NCBI RefSeq assembly: GCF_034932365.1
Contig: NZ_JAYGHR010000062.1
Coordinates: 124,001-188,000, forward strand
DNA from: Capilliphycus robustus
GTDB lineage: Bacteria; Cyanobacteriota; Cyanobacteriia; Cyanobacteriales; Microcoleaceae
Length of the DNA stretch: 64,000 nucleotides
Direction: 5' to 3'
In this document: positions 8,319 through 17,014 of the stretch, one piece after another
Layout of the letters: each line of letters starts with the position of its first letter
Numbering within the stretch: the first letter of the stretch is position 1
Position numbers and translations under genes: made by a program
The notes under the pieces: model-generated
What the model was told of the DNA's origin: nothing
Seen by the model: the letters and a program-made list of their open reading frames with translations, nothing else
Database searches by the model: none

Positions 8319-9927
8319 CAGAACGTTTTTGGATTTTAACAGGGAGGTTAAATTCTTGTTTTGGTTCATCATCATCATCATCATCTTCTTCTTCCTCCTC
8401 CTCATCTTCTGATAAATTCAAGTTCAAGGGTTCAATAACATGGGCAATTGCATCTTGAATAAAACTTTTGACAAACTCATCTTTTCGAGTCAGTTTAAAC
8501 TGTCGTTGTACAACTTCTGTTATTCCTCCGTCTCCCCAATCTTGATCTTGACGGAAATATTCAATAAAACTTTTACCCGCAATGCGAGTTAAATAAGCCG
8601 CCGTTACGGCTTGAATTGCCTTGCCAATCACTATCGTTCCAAAATGAAATTGTAGGGCAGTTGCCACTAATTTTATCGCCCCTTGCACAACGCCTAAACT
8701 GGCTAACGTCTTGGCTAAAGATAAGGCTAATTCCCGCCCCCGTTCTAAATTTAATTCACAGCCATAAATCTTGCCAATTTCCACCACCATTTGAGCATTA
8801 ACCGCAGCAGTTGCTAACAAATCAACTACAGGTAAAGGCGTTACTGCAATCACTCCCGCCCCTATCCATTGAAACCGTTCAACCACTTTATTCGCTTGAC
8901 GACGGCGTTGAGTATCCAATAAATTGCGGGCTTCTTCTCCTAAACGTTGAGATTGTAATAACATATTATCAGCAATTAAATCTTCCCCTTCTTCTCGTAA
9001 AATCTTGGCAATTCGACGAATTAACGGCATAATATCCGGTTCGGGTTGAAACTGTTCTCCCGTCTCCAAAATAACGGCTTGAGGATTAGCCGCAACGCTA
9101 ACAATATCTTCCGGCGAAATAAACGCTTGCAGCCGTTCTTCTAGACGAGAAAGAATAATATTTTGATCTTCTTCTGTATACAAGTCAATTTTATTGAAAA
9201 TTAACAGCGATCGCTTGCCAATTTCTGCTAAACTATAAAGGGGTTGATATTCCGATTGTCGTAAATCGTTATCAACCACAAACACTAATAAATCCGCTTC
9301 TGTTGCTAAGGTTCGCGCTAATTTTCCCCGTTCCGAACCCGCCGAACCCGCCTCCAAAATTCCCGGTGTATCGGTAATTAAAATCTCTCGTTCTAACCCT
9401 TTTAATTGCAAACGATAGGTTTCTCCAACTTCTGTCGTTCCCATCGGCGCATTTACCTTTCCCACCATTCGCCCCATTAACGCATTTACAATCGATGTTT
9501 TTCCCGCAGAACCCGTACCAAAAATAACAACTTTAAGATTACCCCGAGATATATATTCTGAGATTTCATCTGTTCGATTAATAATCGCTTGACGGGCGAC
9601 TTCATCTTGAATGTGATCAACCTGTTGGCGAATCGTTTTTAAAGATTCTTCGGTTGCTGAGGCTTTATCGACAGGAACCCGCAAATTTGAGGGGCGTTTT
9701 TTACGAGATTTGCCAGTTTTTTTGAATAATCCGGTATAATAAAAAAAGGCAAAAATTAACAGCCCCAATAAGATAATAATTAACAGCAAAAGCAAATTCG
9801 CTAAAATCGGATGAGCAGACCAAGCAATTTGACTGTATAATCCAGAGATAGACGTGATTAGCCAAATCATCAACCCCAGAATCAGACAGACGCCGAAAAT
9901 TAGAAGCAAAAAGCGAGAGATAGTCAT
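8263..9927 (-). CDS. Membrane-anchored Era-like GTPase with DUF697-type C-terminal region
   Basis: The 554-residue protein has two N-terminal membrane segments (about 5-28 and 41-65), a basic linker, then a GTPase domain. G1 is GTGSAGKT at 137-144, G3 is DTPG at 186-189 and G4 is NKID at 245-248. The region after about residue 320 is helical and alanine-rich and fits the DUF697 family. A strongly acidic tract of about 17 Glu/Asp residues precedes the C-terminus. Such proteins are common in cyanobacteria and thought to act at membranes, but their role is not established. The 3' end overlaps the Nudix fragment on the opposite strand. Confidence 0.83.
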   Translation of the reverse strand: MTISRFLLLIFGVCLILGLMIWLITSISGLYSQIAWSAHPILANLLLLLIIILLGLLIFAFFYYTGLFKKTGKSRKKRPSNLRVPVDKASATEESLKTIRQQVDHIQDEVARQAIINRTDEISEYISRGNLKVVIFGTGSAGKTSIVNALMGRMVGKVNAPMGTTEVGETYRLQLKGLEREILITDTPGILEAGSAGSERGKLARTLATEADLLVFVVDNDLRQSEYQPLYSLAEIGKRSLLIFNKIDLYTEEDQNIILSRLEERLQAFISPEDIVSVAANPQAVILETGEQFQPEPDIMPLIRRIAKILREEGEDLIADNMLLQSQRLGEEARNLLDTQRRRQANKVVERFQWIGAGVIAVTPLPVVDLLATAAVNAQMVVEIGKIYGCELNLERGRELALSLAKTLASLGVVQGAIKLVATALQFHFGTIVIGKAIQAVTAAYLTRIAGKSFIEYFRQDQDWGDGGITEVVQRQFKLTRKDEFVKSFIQDAIAHVIEPLNLNLSEDEEEEEEDDDDDDEPKQEFNLPVKIQKRSVNPFENDWIDRDYKREDW

Positions 9928-10072
9928 AGCAAAAAACGGAGAAACCGCAGCAAATGAACTCAGATTACCTTCTATGTTAGCGAGGATTGAATCAAACGAG
10001 AGAAATCGATGAGGTATAACGCTGAATCAATGTCAAAATAGTAAAGTTGTTTGTAGATTGGAAGTTGGCATC

Positions 10073-11620
10073 ATGGCACGTTTGGCACTCTTGAGTACAT
10101 CCGATAAAACAGGACTCATCGAATTTGCCCAAATCTTAGTCAAAGAATTTGAGTTTGATTTAATCAGTAGTGGGGGTACTGCAAAAGCCTTGAAAGAAGC
10201 AGGTTTATCCGTTACCAAAGTCTCTGATTATACCGGATTTCCTGAAATTTTAGGGGGACGAGTCAAAACCTTACATCCCCGTATTCATGGGGGAATTTTA
10301 GCCCGTCGAGATGTTCCCGAAGATTTACAACAGTTAGAAACCCATGAAATTCGCCCGATAGATTTAGTAGTTGTTAATCTTTATCCCTTTGAACAAACGA
10401 TAGCAAAAGCAGGCGTAACATTAGCTGAAGCGATTGAAAATATTGATATTGGTGGGCCGACTTTGTTGAGGGCATCGGCAAAAAATTACGCCCATTTAAC
10501 GGTATTATGTAATCCCGAACAATATCCCGAATATTTAGAACAACTGCGTCAAAATTCAGGTGAAATAGGATTAGAGTTTCGTCAAAGTTGCGCGTTAAAA
10601 GCCTTTCGTCATACCGCAACTTACGATCAGGCAATTTCAGCTTATTTACAACAACAAGAAACCCCCGAAGAAACCCCTCTCCCTTCAGTTTATACCGTAA
10701 GCGGCAGCGAATTACAAGCCCTACGGTATGGAGAAAATCCTCATCAACCTGCAACTTGGTATCAAACGGGAACTGTTGCAACAGGTTGGGCTGGCGGAAA
10801 AATATTACAAGGAAAACCGTTAAGTTATAATAATTTAGTGGATTTAGAAGCCGCTAGACGAATTATTTCCGAGTTTCCTGATGAACCCGCAGCCGCCATT
10901 TTAAAGCATACCAATCCCTGCGGCGTTGCAATGGGAAATAGTCTTTCTGAAGCCTATCAAAAAGCCTTTGAGGCGGATTCTGTTTCCGCTTTTGGGGGAA
11001 TTGTCGCCTTAAATCGGGCAATTGATGCCGATACAGCAACGGCATTAACCCAAACCTTTTTAGAATGTATTGTCGCCCCCAGTTGTACCCCAGAAGCCTC
11101 AGATATTCTTCAGAAAAAATCAAAACTCAGAGTATTTATTTTACCCGATTTAATGCAAGGGCCGTCAGAAACCGTTAAAATGATTGCGGGAGGATTTTTA
11201 GTGCAAACGGCTGATGATGCGGTAGAAAACCCTCAAGACTGGAAAGTGGTAACAGAAAAACAACCCACCCCCGAACAATTAGCCGAATTATTGTTAGCCT
11301 GGAAAGTGGTTAAACACGTTAAATCAAACGCCATTGTTGTCACCAAAAACCGAACAACTTTAGGGGTTGGCGCCGGACAAATGAACCGCGTTGGTTCGGT
11401 TAAAATTGCCCTGGAACAAGCTGGAGAAAACGCCAAAGGGGGATATTTAGCCAGCGATGGATTTTTCCCTTTTGATGACTCAGTGAGAACCGCAGCAGAC
11501 GCCGGAATTACAGCCATAGTTCAACCGGGGGGAAGTGTGAGGGATGAAGATTCTATTAAAGCCGCAAATGAGTTAGGCGTGATTATGGTGTTAACCGGAA
11601 TGCGTCATTTCTTACATTAA
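10073..11620 (+). CDS. purH: Bifunctional AICAR formyltransferase / IMP cyclohydrolase
   Basis: The 515-residue protein is full-length PurH and performs the last two steps of IMP synthesis. The N-terminal cyclohydrolase (MGS-like) domain starts ALLSTSDKTGL and includes the ISSGGTAKAL loop and GGRVKTLHPRIHGGIL. The C-terminal transformylase domain includes LRYGENPHQPATWY, AAILKHTNPCGVA with its catalytic Lys-His pair, and SDGFFPFDDSV. I place the start at the ATG at 10073 (MARLALLST) rather than an in-frame TTG five codons upstream, because the protein family begins here. Confidence 0.96.
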   Translation: MARLALLSTSDKTGLIEFAQILVKEFEFDLISSGGTAKALKEAGLSVTKVSDYTGFPEILGGRVKTLHPRIHGGILARRDVPEDLQQLETHEIRPIDLVVVNLYPFEQTIAKAGVTLAEAIENIDIGGPTLLRASAKNYAHLTVLCNPEQYPEYLEQLRQNSGEIGLEFRQSCALKAFRHTATYDQAISAYLQQQETPEETPLPSVYTVSGSELQALRYGENPHQPATWYQTGTVATGWAGGKILQGKPLSYNNLVDLEAARRIISEFPDEPAAAILKHTNPCGVAMGNSLSEAYQKAFEADSVSAFGGIVALNRAIDADTATALTQTFLECIVAPSCTPEASDILQKKSKLRVFILPDLMQGPSETVKMIAGGFLVQTADDAVENPQDWKVVTEKQPTPEQLAELLLAWKVVKHVKSNAIVVTKNRTTLGVGAGQMNRVGSVKIALEQAGENAKGGYLASDGFFPFDDSVRTAADAGITAIVQPGGSVRDEDSIKAANELGVIMVLTGMRHFLH

Positions 11621-11631
11621 TTAAAAAGCAG

Positions 11632-11658
11632 GATGGGTTAGCGTGAGCATAACCCATC
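11632..11658. repeat. 9-bp perfect palindromic hairpin after purH
   Basis: GATGGGTTA at 11632-11640 and TAACCCATC at 11650-11658 form a perfect hairpin with a GCGTGAGCA loop 11 bp after the purH stop. There is no downstream T-run. Its form resembles common dispersed palindromic repeats of the GGGTTA...TAACCC type; it could still act as a 3' mRNA stabiliser. Confidence 0.55.
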
Positions 11659-11721
11659 AAGTTGAAACCTCTTGTGATCTTTAAAATGTGCTATCATCGG
11701 AATACATGATGTAGTACGATA

Positions 11722-13131
11722 ATGAACCGACAAGACGTAATAGATGCTTATCAAGCGGGACAACGAACATTTAAGGATCTCGAAGATATTGATCTTACAG
11801 GTGTTGATCTCAGCTATAGCAATATAACAGATCTAAAAAATGTGCTGTTAGAAGGCGCAAATCTCAGCCATAGCAAGATAGAAAATCTAGAAGATGTATT
11901 GTTAGAAAGAGCCGATCTTAGCTACAGCAAAATAACAAATCTGAATAATGTTTATTTACAAGGATCAAATCTCAGCCATGCCGAGTTTGAGAGGGGAAAT
12001 TTTCACGATCTCGAAGATGTTGATCTCACAGGTGTTGATCTCAGCCATAGCTATATATTCGAGCTTAAAAATGTATTGTTAGAAGGAGCAAATCTCAGCT
12101 ACAGCAGGATAGATGGTGTAGAAAATGTATTATTAGAAGGAGCCGACCTCAGCTACAGCGAGATAAGCAACCTTAAAAATGTTTGTTTACAAGGAGCAAA
12201 TCTTAGCCATGCGACGTTACACTCAGATTTTGAAGATGTAGACTTTCAAAGAGCTAATCTCAGTCATGCCGATTTAGGAGGGGATTCGTGTGTTAATTTT
12301 TATTATTGTGATTTAAGTGAAGCAAACTTGAGCAATACACGTTTGTTCTATGCTATTTTTTGGTGGCATTGCTGTTTTACAGGAGCTAATTTTAGTAACG
12401 CTCGTTTTTGTGAGGTTTCGTGGCACGAGTCAAGTAGGAGCGGTCAGCCTCTAGTTGATTTGCGCCAAGTTAATTTCACGAATGCCTATTTTTATGATGC
12501 GCGTTTTTATGGATGTAATCTCAGTCACTCAACTTTTCACAACGCTAATCTTCAAGGTACATTTATTAGTGATTCTTGTCTCTGTGACTTGACTGGAGTG
12601 AGTTTGGAGGGCGTTTTTCTCAATAGTAATTGGCAATACTTTCCTAAGACAGTTGATCCTTCGGAGTTAGGAGCAATTCTACTAAAACCAGGATTAGATC
12701 TTAGTGGTATTGATTTACAAAATCGTCGGCTTAATGAGCTTAATTTCAGCAAAGTTAATTTAACGGGTGCTAATTTAACGGGTGCTAATTTAACGGGTGC
12801 TAATCTAACGGATGCTAATTTAACGGATGCTAATCTAACAGATGCTAATCTAACGGGTGCTAATTTAACGGGTGCTAATCTAACGGATGCTAATTTAACG
12901 TATACTGATTTAAGAGAAGCTAATTTAACGGGTGCTAATCTAACGGGTACTAATCTAACAGATTCTAATTTAACAAGAGCTAATCTAACGGCTGCTAATT
13001 TAGATCAAACTACCTTAAAAAAAGCCCTATTTAAAGAAGCAAATTTAACGAATGCTTTATTTCTTACAGAAGAGCATTTGAAAGAAGCAATTTTTGCAAA
13101 TACAATCATGCCGAATGGTACTCTCCTGTAA
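11722..13131 (+). CDS. Pentapeptide-repeat protein
   Basis: The 469-residue protein consists largely of A(D/N)LXX pentapeptide repeats, expected to fold as a right-handed quadrilateral beta-helix. Residues from about 19 form two 77-residue copies (both starting DLED-DLTGVDLS; DNA spacing 231 bp), each made of longer LKNVLLEGANLS-type units. The C-terminal third (from about residue 348) is nearly perfect NLTGA repeats encoded by 15-bp tandem units, and the protein ends IMPNGTLL. The N-terminal VIDAYQAGQRTFKDLEDIDL cap resembles the junction in the protein at 33988. The role is unknown; some pentapeptide proteins protect DNA gyrase or organise membranes, but nothing here is specific. Confidence 0.9.
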   Translation: MNRQDVIDAYQAGQRTFKDLEDIDLTGVDLSYSNITDLKNVLLEGANLSHSKIENLEDVLLERADLSYSKITNLNNVYLQGSNLSHAEFERGNFHDLEDVDLTGVDLSHSYIFELKNVLLEGANLSYSRIDGVENVLLEGADLSYSEISNLKNVCLQGANLSHATLHSDFEDVDFQRANLSHADLGGDSCVNFYYCDLSEANLSNTRLFYAIFWWHCCFTGANFSNARFCEVSWHESSRSGQPLVDLRQVNFTNAYFYDARFYGCNLSHSTFHNANLQGTFISDSCLCDLTGVSLEGVFLNSNWQYFPKTVDPSELGAILLKPGLDLSGIDLQNRRLNELNFSKVNLTGANLTGANLTGANLTDANLTDANLTDANLTGANLTGANLTDANLTYTDLREANLTGANLTGTNLTDSNLTRANLTAANLDQTTLKKALFKEANLTNALFLTEEHLKEAIFANTIMPNGTLL

Positions 13132-13491
13132 ATTTTTTTCTGGAGTTAACAGAAAAATTGAATGAATAAAAACCACGCTCGACACAGAGAACACCAAGAG
13201 GGAATCTTCGTGTCTTTGTGGTGAATTTTCCCCTGACAATATTAATTGTAATGACTGGGGATAAATAATATCAGCCAAGAAAAATACTGAAGTACAATAG
13301 AAAAAGCATCTTGTAGTAAAGGTTTTGTTAAAAGGCAGGGTTAAAAGCTTGCGCCTCTCAGGTTCACTACATCTCGTCAGTAGTAAGCCCCATCAAACAA
13401 TTGCTGTTTTTCAACAGAAGAAAGATATTAATCATTTGATGTACCCTACCCATCTGAATGAATAAAAAAACTTAGATGATTAACACATCCT
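13132..13491. other. Intergenic region between the pentapeptide and WD40 genes
   Basis: These 360 bp hold a 59-bp copy of the 3' end of tsaE (13220-13278) and otherwise A/T-rich sequence without a credible ORF. A TGATGTACCCTACC motif near 13439 resembles the ends of the repeats at 62368-62531. I see no promoter I can support. Confidence 0.5.
13220..13278 (-). pseudogene. Duplicated 3' tail of tsaE
   Basis: This 59-bp segment differs from 20099-20157 at three positions by eye. That is the last 19 codons of tsaE (ADIIYP-SLQLILSGENSP) plus stop-proximal sequence. The nearby AATCTTCGTGT stretch is also shared. There is no start or P-loop here, so it is a stranded gene end rather than a second tsaE. 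Confidence 0.75.
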
Positions 13492-14574
13492 CTATTTTCG
13501 AGCAAATCCTTTCCCTGAAGTAGACTTTGACCAAATTCTTAGTTCTCCTTGTTGTCCTCCTGCTGCGAGAAATTCTCCTTGAGGATGCCATGCTAAACAG
13601 GAAAAACCTTGAACCCCATCTTCTAAGGTTTGGATGATTTTTTCAGCCGAATGCCACAAACAAACCGTACCTTCTTCGCTTCCCGAAGCTAACAAAAACG
13701 TACCCGGTTGAAACTCAATTCCGGTGACATTTTCCTGGTGTCCTTCTAATACCCAATTATCCCAACCCGCTTCTTCTTGAATTTGTTTTTCCCAAATGAC
13801 AACCCCTTCCGCACTGGCGACTGCCAACAACGGCGCCCCCAACACCGTCGGCGAGTCCGACCAAGCCAAAGACCGCACTTTCCCCGGAAAACCCCGCATT
13901 ACCCAGGGATGAGGGTTTCCCCATTCGACCACCGCCAAGGTTCTATCGAGGTTCCCACAGGCGATATACTTGCCATCCGGCGACCAAGCCACAGCCTGAC
14001 TCGCGGAAGGAATTTGCAACACATGGGGGTCATCCTCCCAGTTGGAACCCTGCCAAATTTTCACCCCCTGATAGCCCCCAACCGCCAATGTATCAAGGAC
14101 GGGATGCCAAGCCAGACACAACACCGATGAGTCGTGAAAGTTCAACTGTGTGACTTCCCGATGGGTTTCGGCGTCCCAAATTTGCACCGTCCGACCCCGA
14201 CTAAAGGCGAGTTGGTTGGTCGTTGAACTCCAGGCGAGTTGGTCAACCCAGGCGGATGTGGGGTCGAGAGGGGTGAGGGTTTGGCTGGGGAGGTGCCAAA
14301 TTTTCACCACGCCATCCTGTCCTCCTGCGGCGAGATATTGACCGTCCCGAGAAAAGGACAGACAATCAATTGATTTCCCCGTCTCCGATTGTAATACAAA
14401 TACCCGCTCTTTTTGATGCCAGAGGATAATTTCTCCACAGGCAGAACTGGCAGCCAGCAAACCTTCTGGCGACCATTTAACGGCGGTAATATAATCGGAT
14501 AACGTTAGGTTTTCATGGGTTTTTAATCGGGTTGAAGGGGTGCGATTTTTTTTGTTTTTGCCTAAATCAAACAC
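13492..14574 (-). CDS. WD40 repeat protein
   Basis: The 360-residue protein contains about seven WD40 repeats, visible as recurring W-S-P-(D/E)-G and I-K-I-W or V-x-L-W endings (for example VKIWHLPSQ, VQIWDAET, VCLWHSAE, LRIWSKST), enough for one beta-propeller. There is no enzymatic domain or signal peptide, suggesting a cytosolic scaffold. Its start overlaps by 13 bp the end of the upstream CobW-type gene, so the two are translationally coupled and presumably share Zur control. The pairing hints at a role in zinc allocation (inference). Confidence 0.85.
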   Translation of the reverse strand: MFDLGKNKKNRTPSTRLKTHENLTLSDYITAVKWSPEGLLAASSACGEIILWHQKERVFVLQSETGKSIDCLSFSRDGQYLAAGGQDGVVKIWHLPSQTLTPLDPTSAWVDQLAWSSTTNQLAFSRGRTVQIWDAETHREVTQLNFHDSSVLCLAWHPVLDTLAVGGYQGVKIWQGSNWEDDPHVLQIPSASQAVAWSPDGKYIACGNLDRTLAVVEWGNPHPWVMRGFPGKVRSLAWSDSPTVLGAPLLAVASAEGVVIWEKQIQEEAGWDNWVLEGHQENVTGIEFQPGTFLLASGSEEGTVCLWHSAEKIIQTLEDGVQGFSCLAWHPQGEFLAAGGQQGELRIWSKSTSGKGFARK

Positions 14575-15533
14575 TGACGAAAGCCCTCTTTTAACTGTTC
14601 TGCGTTGAGGTTGCGACCGATAAACACTAATTCATTTTTGCGGGTTTCTTGGGGCTTCCAGGGGCGGTCAGGGATACCGTTAAACAGCATATGAACCCCC
14701 TGAAAAACATAACGGTTATCTTCGCCTGCAATATTCAAAATTCCTTTCATTCTGAAGATATCCGGGCCTTGATTTTGTAAGAGTTCACTGATCCATTGAT
14801 TCAGTTTTTCTCCATCTAATTCCCCGCTTTCAACTAAAGCGACAGATTTAACGGTTTCATCATGTTCGTGGGCGTTTTCGTTTAAAAATTCCGGGTCAAT
14901 TTCTAAGGCTCGTTTCACGTCAAAGGCTCGAACCCCCAACAACGCTTCCATTTCCAATTGGGCGTTTTGGGTGCGATAAATTTTCGCCATTGCGTTCATT
15001 TTTTTAATGCGTTTTTCCAGTTCGTCGAGTTCTTCTGGCTTGACTAAATCGACTTTATTGAGTAAAATAATATCAGCAAATGCCATTTGTTCTTGGGCTT
15101 CGTCGGCTTCCCAATGTTGCCAAATATGTTTGGCATCCACAACGGTGACAACGGCATCGAGTAACAGTTTTTCCTGCATATCCTCATCGACAAAAAAGGT
15201 TTGAATGACGGGAGCAGGGTCGGCGAGTCCGGTGGTTTCTATCACGAGATGATCGAATTTATCTCGGCGTTTCATTAAGTTGCCAATAATTCGGATTAAA
15301 TCGCCCCGAACGGTGCAGCAAATACAGCCGTTATTCATCTCAAATATTTCTTCATCGGCATCGATCACAAGCTGGTTATCAATGCCAACTTCTCCAAATT
15401 CATTGACAATTACCGCAACTTTTTTACCGTGTTCGTGGGTTAAAATTCGATTCAGCAATGTTGTTTTTCCCGCTCCCAAATATCCGGTTAATACGGTGAC
15501 GGGAACTGTATCTTTTGCAACAGCGTTAACCAT
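14562..15533 (-). CDS. CobW/COG0523-type zinc metallochaperone GTPase
   Basis: The 323-residue protein has the G3E GTPase P-loop GYLGAGKTT (17-25), the metal-binding GCICC motif (69-73), ETTGLADP switch residues and NKVD. The C-terminal CobW domain follows after about residue 225. COG0523 proteins deliver metals, often zinc, to client enzymes under shortage. A Zur-type palindrome lies about 25 bp upstream of the ATG, and the znuABC genes are nearby with their own box, so regulation by zinc is strongly suggested. The downstream WD40 gene overlaps it. Confidence 0.9.
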   Translation of the reverse strand: MVNAVAKDTVPVTVLTGYLGAGKTTLLNRILTHEHGKKVAVIVNEFGEVGIDNQLVIDADEEIFEMNNGCICCTVRGDLIRIIGNLMKRRDKFDHLVIETTGLADPAPVIQTFFVDEDMQEKLLLDAVVTVVDAKHIWQHWEADEAQEQMAFADIILLNKVDLVKPEELDELEKRIKKMNAMAKIYRTQNAQLEMEALLGVRAFDVKRALEIDPEFLNENAHEHDETVKSVALVESGELDGEKLNQWISELLQNQGPDIFRMKGILNIAGEDNRYVFQGVHMLFNGIPDRPWKPQETRKNELVFIGRNLNAEQLKEGFRQCLI

Positions 15534-15557
15534 AGTTCAACCTCGGCTTTTATAAAA

Positions 15558-15572
15558 TGATAACGATTATCG
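15558..15572. promoter_or_regulatory. Probable Zur box upstream of the CobW-type gene
   Basis: TGATAACGATTATCG contains the palindrome GATAA-CGA-TTATC and matches the cyanobacterial Zur pattern TGATAATnATTATCA. It lies just upstream of the CobW-type start codon and closely resembles the box between znuA and znuC. Zinc-bound Zur would be expected to repress here. Confidence 0.75.
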
Positions 15573-15668
15573 CACAAAAGGCAAGGGGTTATTTTAGGGA
15601 ATGGGGAATGGGGTTTTTAGCGATCGCAACAGCGCCTGACCGATTTTACATCCGACCTAACATTCGGT

Positions 15669-16580
15669 TTAGCCTTGCTGTAAAAAGGGTTGAACCGCTT
15701 CCAGGACGGCTGAGGGATGTTCTTCGTGGAGTCCCAAAGAACCGGACAGGTGGCGAACTTCCACCCCTTCGAGGTTCGCGATCGCCTGCATTTCCGCTTT
15801 CGATCCCGGCGGTGCCTGGTCGCTAACGATAACCATTATCGGAGCGGGTAGCGGTTGAAACCAGTTGAGAAACTCCTCTCGCCCCGATGCGGGGTCTAGG
15901 GTACCGGTCACAAACGCCGCAGGTGCAAACCTCGCCCCCGGTTGTTGGGTGATATTCCATTTTTCCCGCATAAACTCGGGCGTCAGGCGGGTTGAGTCGG
16001 TATAAACGTGGCGGCGATACATCAACCGCAGGAAAGCCGGAGTGGTATTGAGTTTGTAGAGAAGTTGTCCGAAAATGGGCGATCGCACCAAATTTCGCAC
16101 CGTACCAGATACCGCCGGACTCGCGCCCATCGTGGGCAGGGGACCCCGCCAAGTGGGAGCCACAAGGACGATTTTAGCAAATAAACCCGGTTGAGAAGCC
16201 GCCAACTTCATCACATAACCCGCACTATGACCGGCGGCGATCACCTTGAGGGGGGTCTGACAGACAGAGTTGACAAAATCCTGTAGAAATTGATCGTATA
16301 GGCTCGCTTGGTATTGTAGCGGTAAACGGTCTGAGTCGCCAAACCCCGGCCAGTCGAGAGCGATCGCTTGAAATTGGGGAGCCAGCCTTTGAGCGAGTCC
16401 GGCCATTTCTCCGCGAGTGGAAACGGTACTCATCGCCGGAAGCAGCAAAACCGGATCGCCTTGTCCGAGGGTTTCGTAAACGACGGTAACGGGCTGTTCA
16501 CCCTGCCAAACCCATGTTTCAACAGCCCCGCCTATTTGGGGGCGAAGAGGGGTTGTGGCGGTGTTGGTCAGGACAGTCAT
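15669..16580 (-). CDS. Alpha/beta hydrolase
   Basis: The protein of about 303 residues is an alpha/beta-hydrolase: DPVLLLPAMSTVS strand and oxyanion region, ALDWPGFGDS, nucleophile elbow GHSAG, and a C-terminal GLHEEHPSAV histidine. The acid residue probably lies in the VTGTLDPASG or SDQAPPGSK segment. The fold fits esterases and haloperoxidase-like lipases of cyanobacteria; the substrate is unknown. I prefer the ATG at 16580 over a GTG six codons earlier. The gene is more G+C-rich than its neighbours. Confidence 0.8.
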   Translation of the reverse strand: MTVLTNTATTPLRPQIGGAVETWVWQGEQPVTVVYETLGQGDPVLLLPAMSTVSTRGEMAGLAQRLAPQFQAIALDWPGFGDSDRLPLQYQASLYDQFLQDFVNSVCQTPLKVIAAGHSAGYVMKLAASQPGLFAKIVLVAPTWRGPLPTMGASPAVSGTVRNLVRSPIFGQLLYKLNTTPAFLRLMYRRHVYTDSTRLTPEFMREKWNITQQPGARFAPAAFVTGTLDPASGREEFLNWFQPLPAPIMVIVSDQAPPGSKAEMQAIANLEGVEVRHLSGSLGLHEEHPSAVLEAVQPFLQQG

Positions 16581-16637
16581 GGGCGTTAAAATTTCCACTG
16601 AAGTTATTCTACTACTTTTTGGGCTTTGAGAATCATT

Positions 16638-16853
16638 CTAGAGGTGGATTTTTTGGGCGATCGCAGTTTGTAAACGCTGTTGAAGTTCCGGTAAAGTCAG
16701 AGAACCAATTTCGCCTGCTTGTCGAGTTCTCACACTCAAAGTTTGCTGTTCAACTTCTCGTTTTCCCACTACAGCAACGACTGGAATTTTATCGAGTTCG
16801 GCTTGACGAATTTGTTTTCCTAAGCGATCGCCACTGCGATCAAGTTCAACTCG
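16638..16853 (-). pseudogene. thrS: C-terminal fragment of threonyl-tRNA synthetase
   Basis: About 70 codons encode RVELDRSGDRLGKQIRQAEL, then KIPVVAVVGKREVEQQTLSVRT and a final helix ending AIAQKIHL. This is the last part of the ThrS anticodon-binding domain. The sequence upstream (16854 onward) is not ThrS-like, and no catalytic domain is present. It is a detached, still-open fragment, left by a rearrangement or gene loss. A functional thrS must lie elsewhere. Confidence 0.85.
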
Positions 16854-17014
16854 AAATATGGGCGCAAGTATGACGAATCCGTTCAAGGTGCTTTGGATTG
16901 CTGGGTTTCAGGACAAGATTGGATTGAGATTGAATGGAGGAAATGACCATAATTTTTAGTTAAAAACAATATTTTTAGATCAAAAAATGCGTGAATCATT
17001 CAATAAAAAATGAC

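Noticed and set aside
10374..11517. Several reverse-strand frames inside purH
   Set aside because: All are shadows of a complete, well-conserved gene and show no domain.
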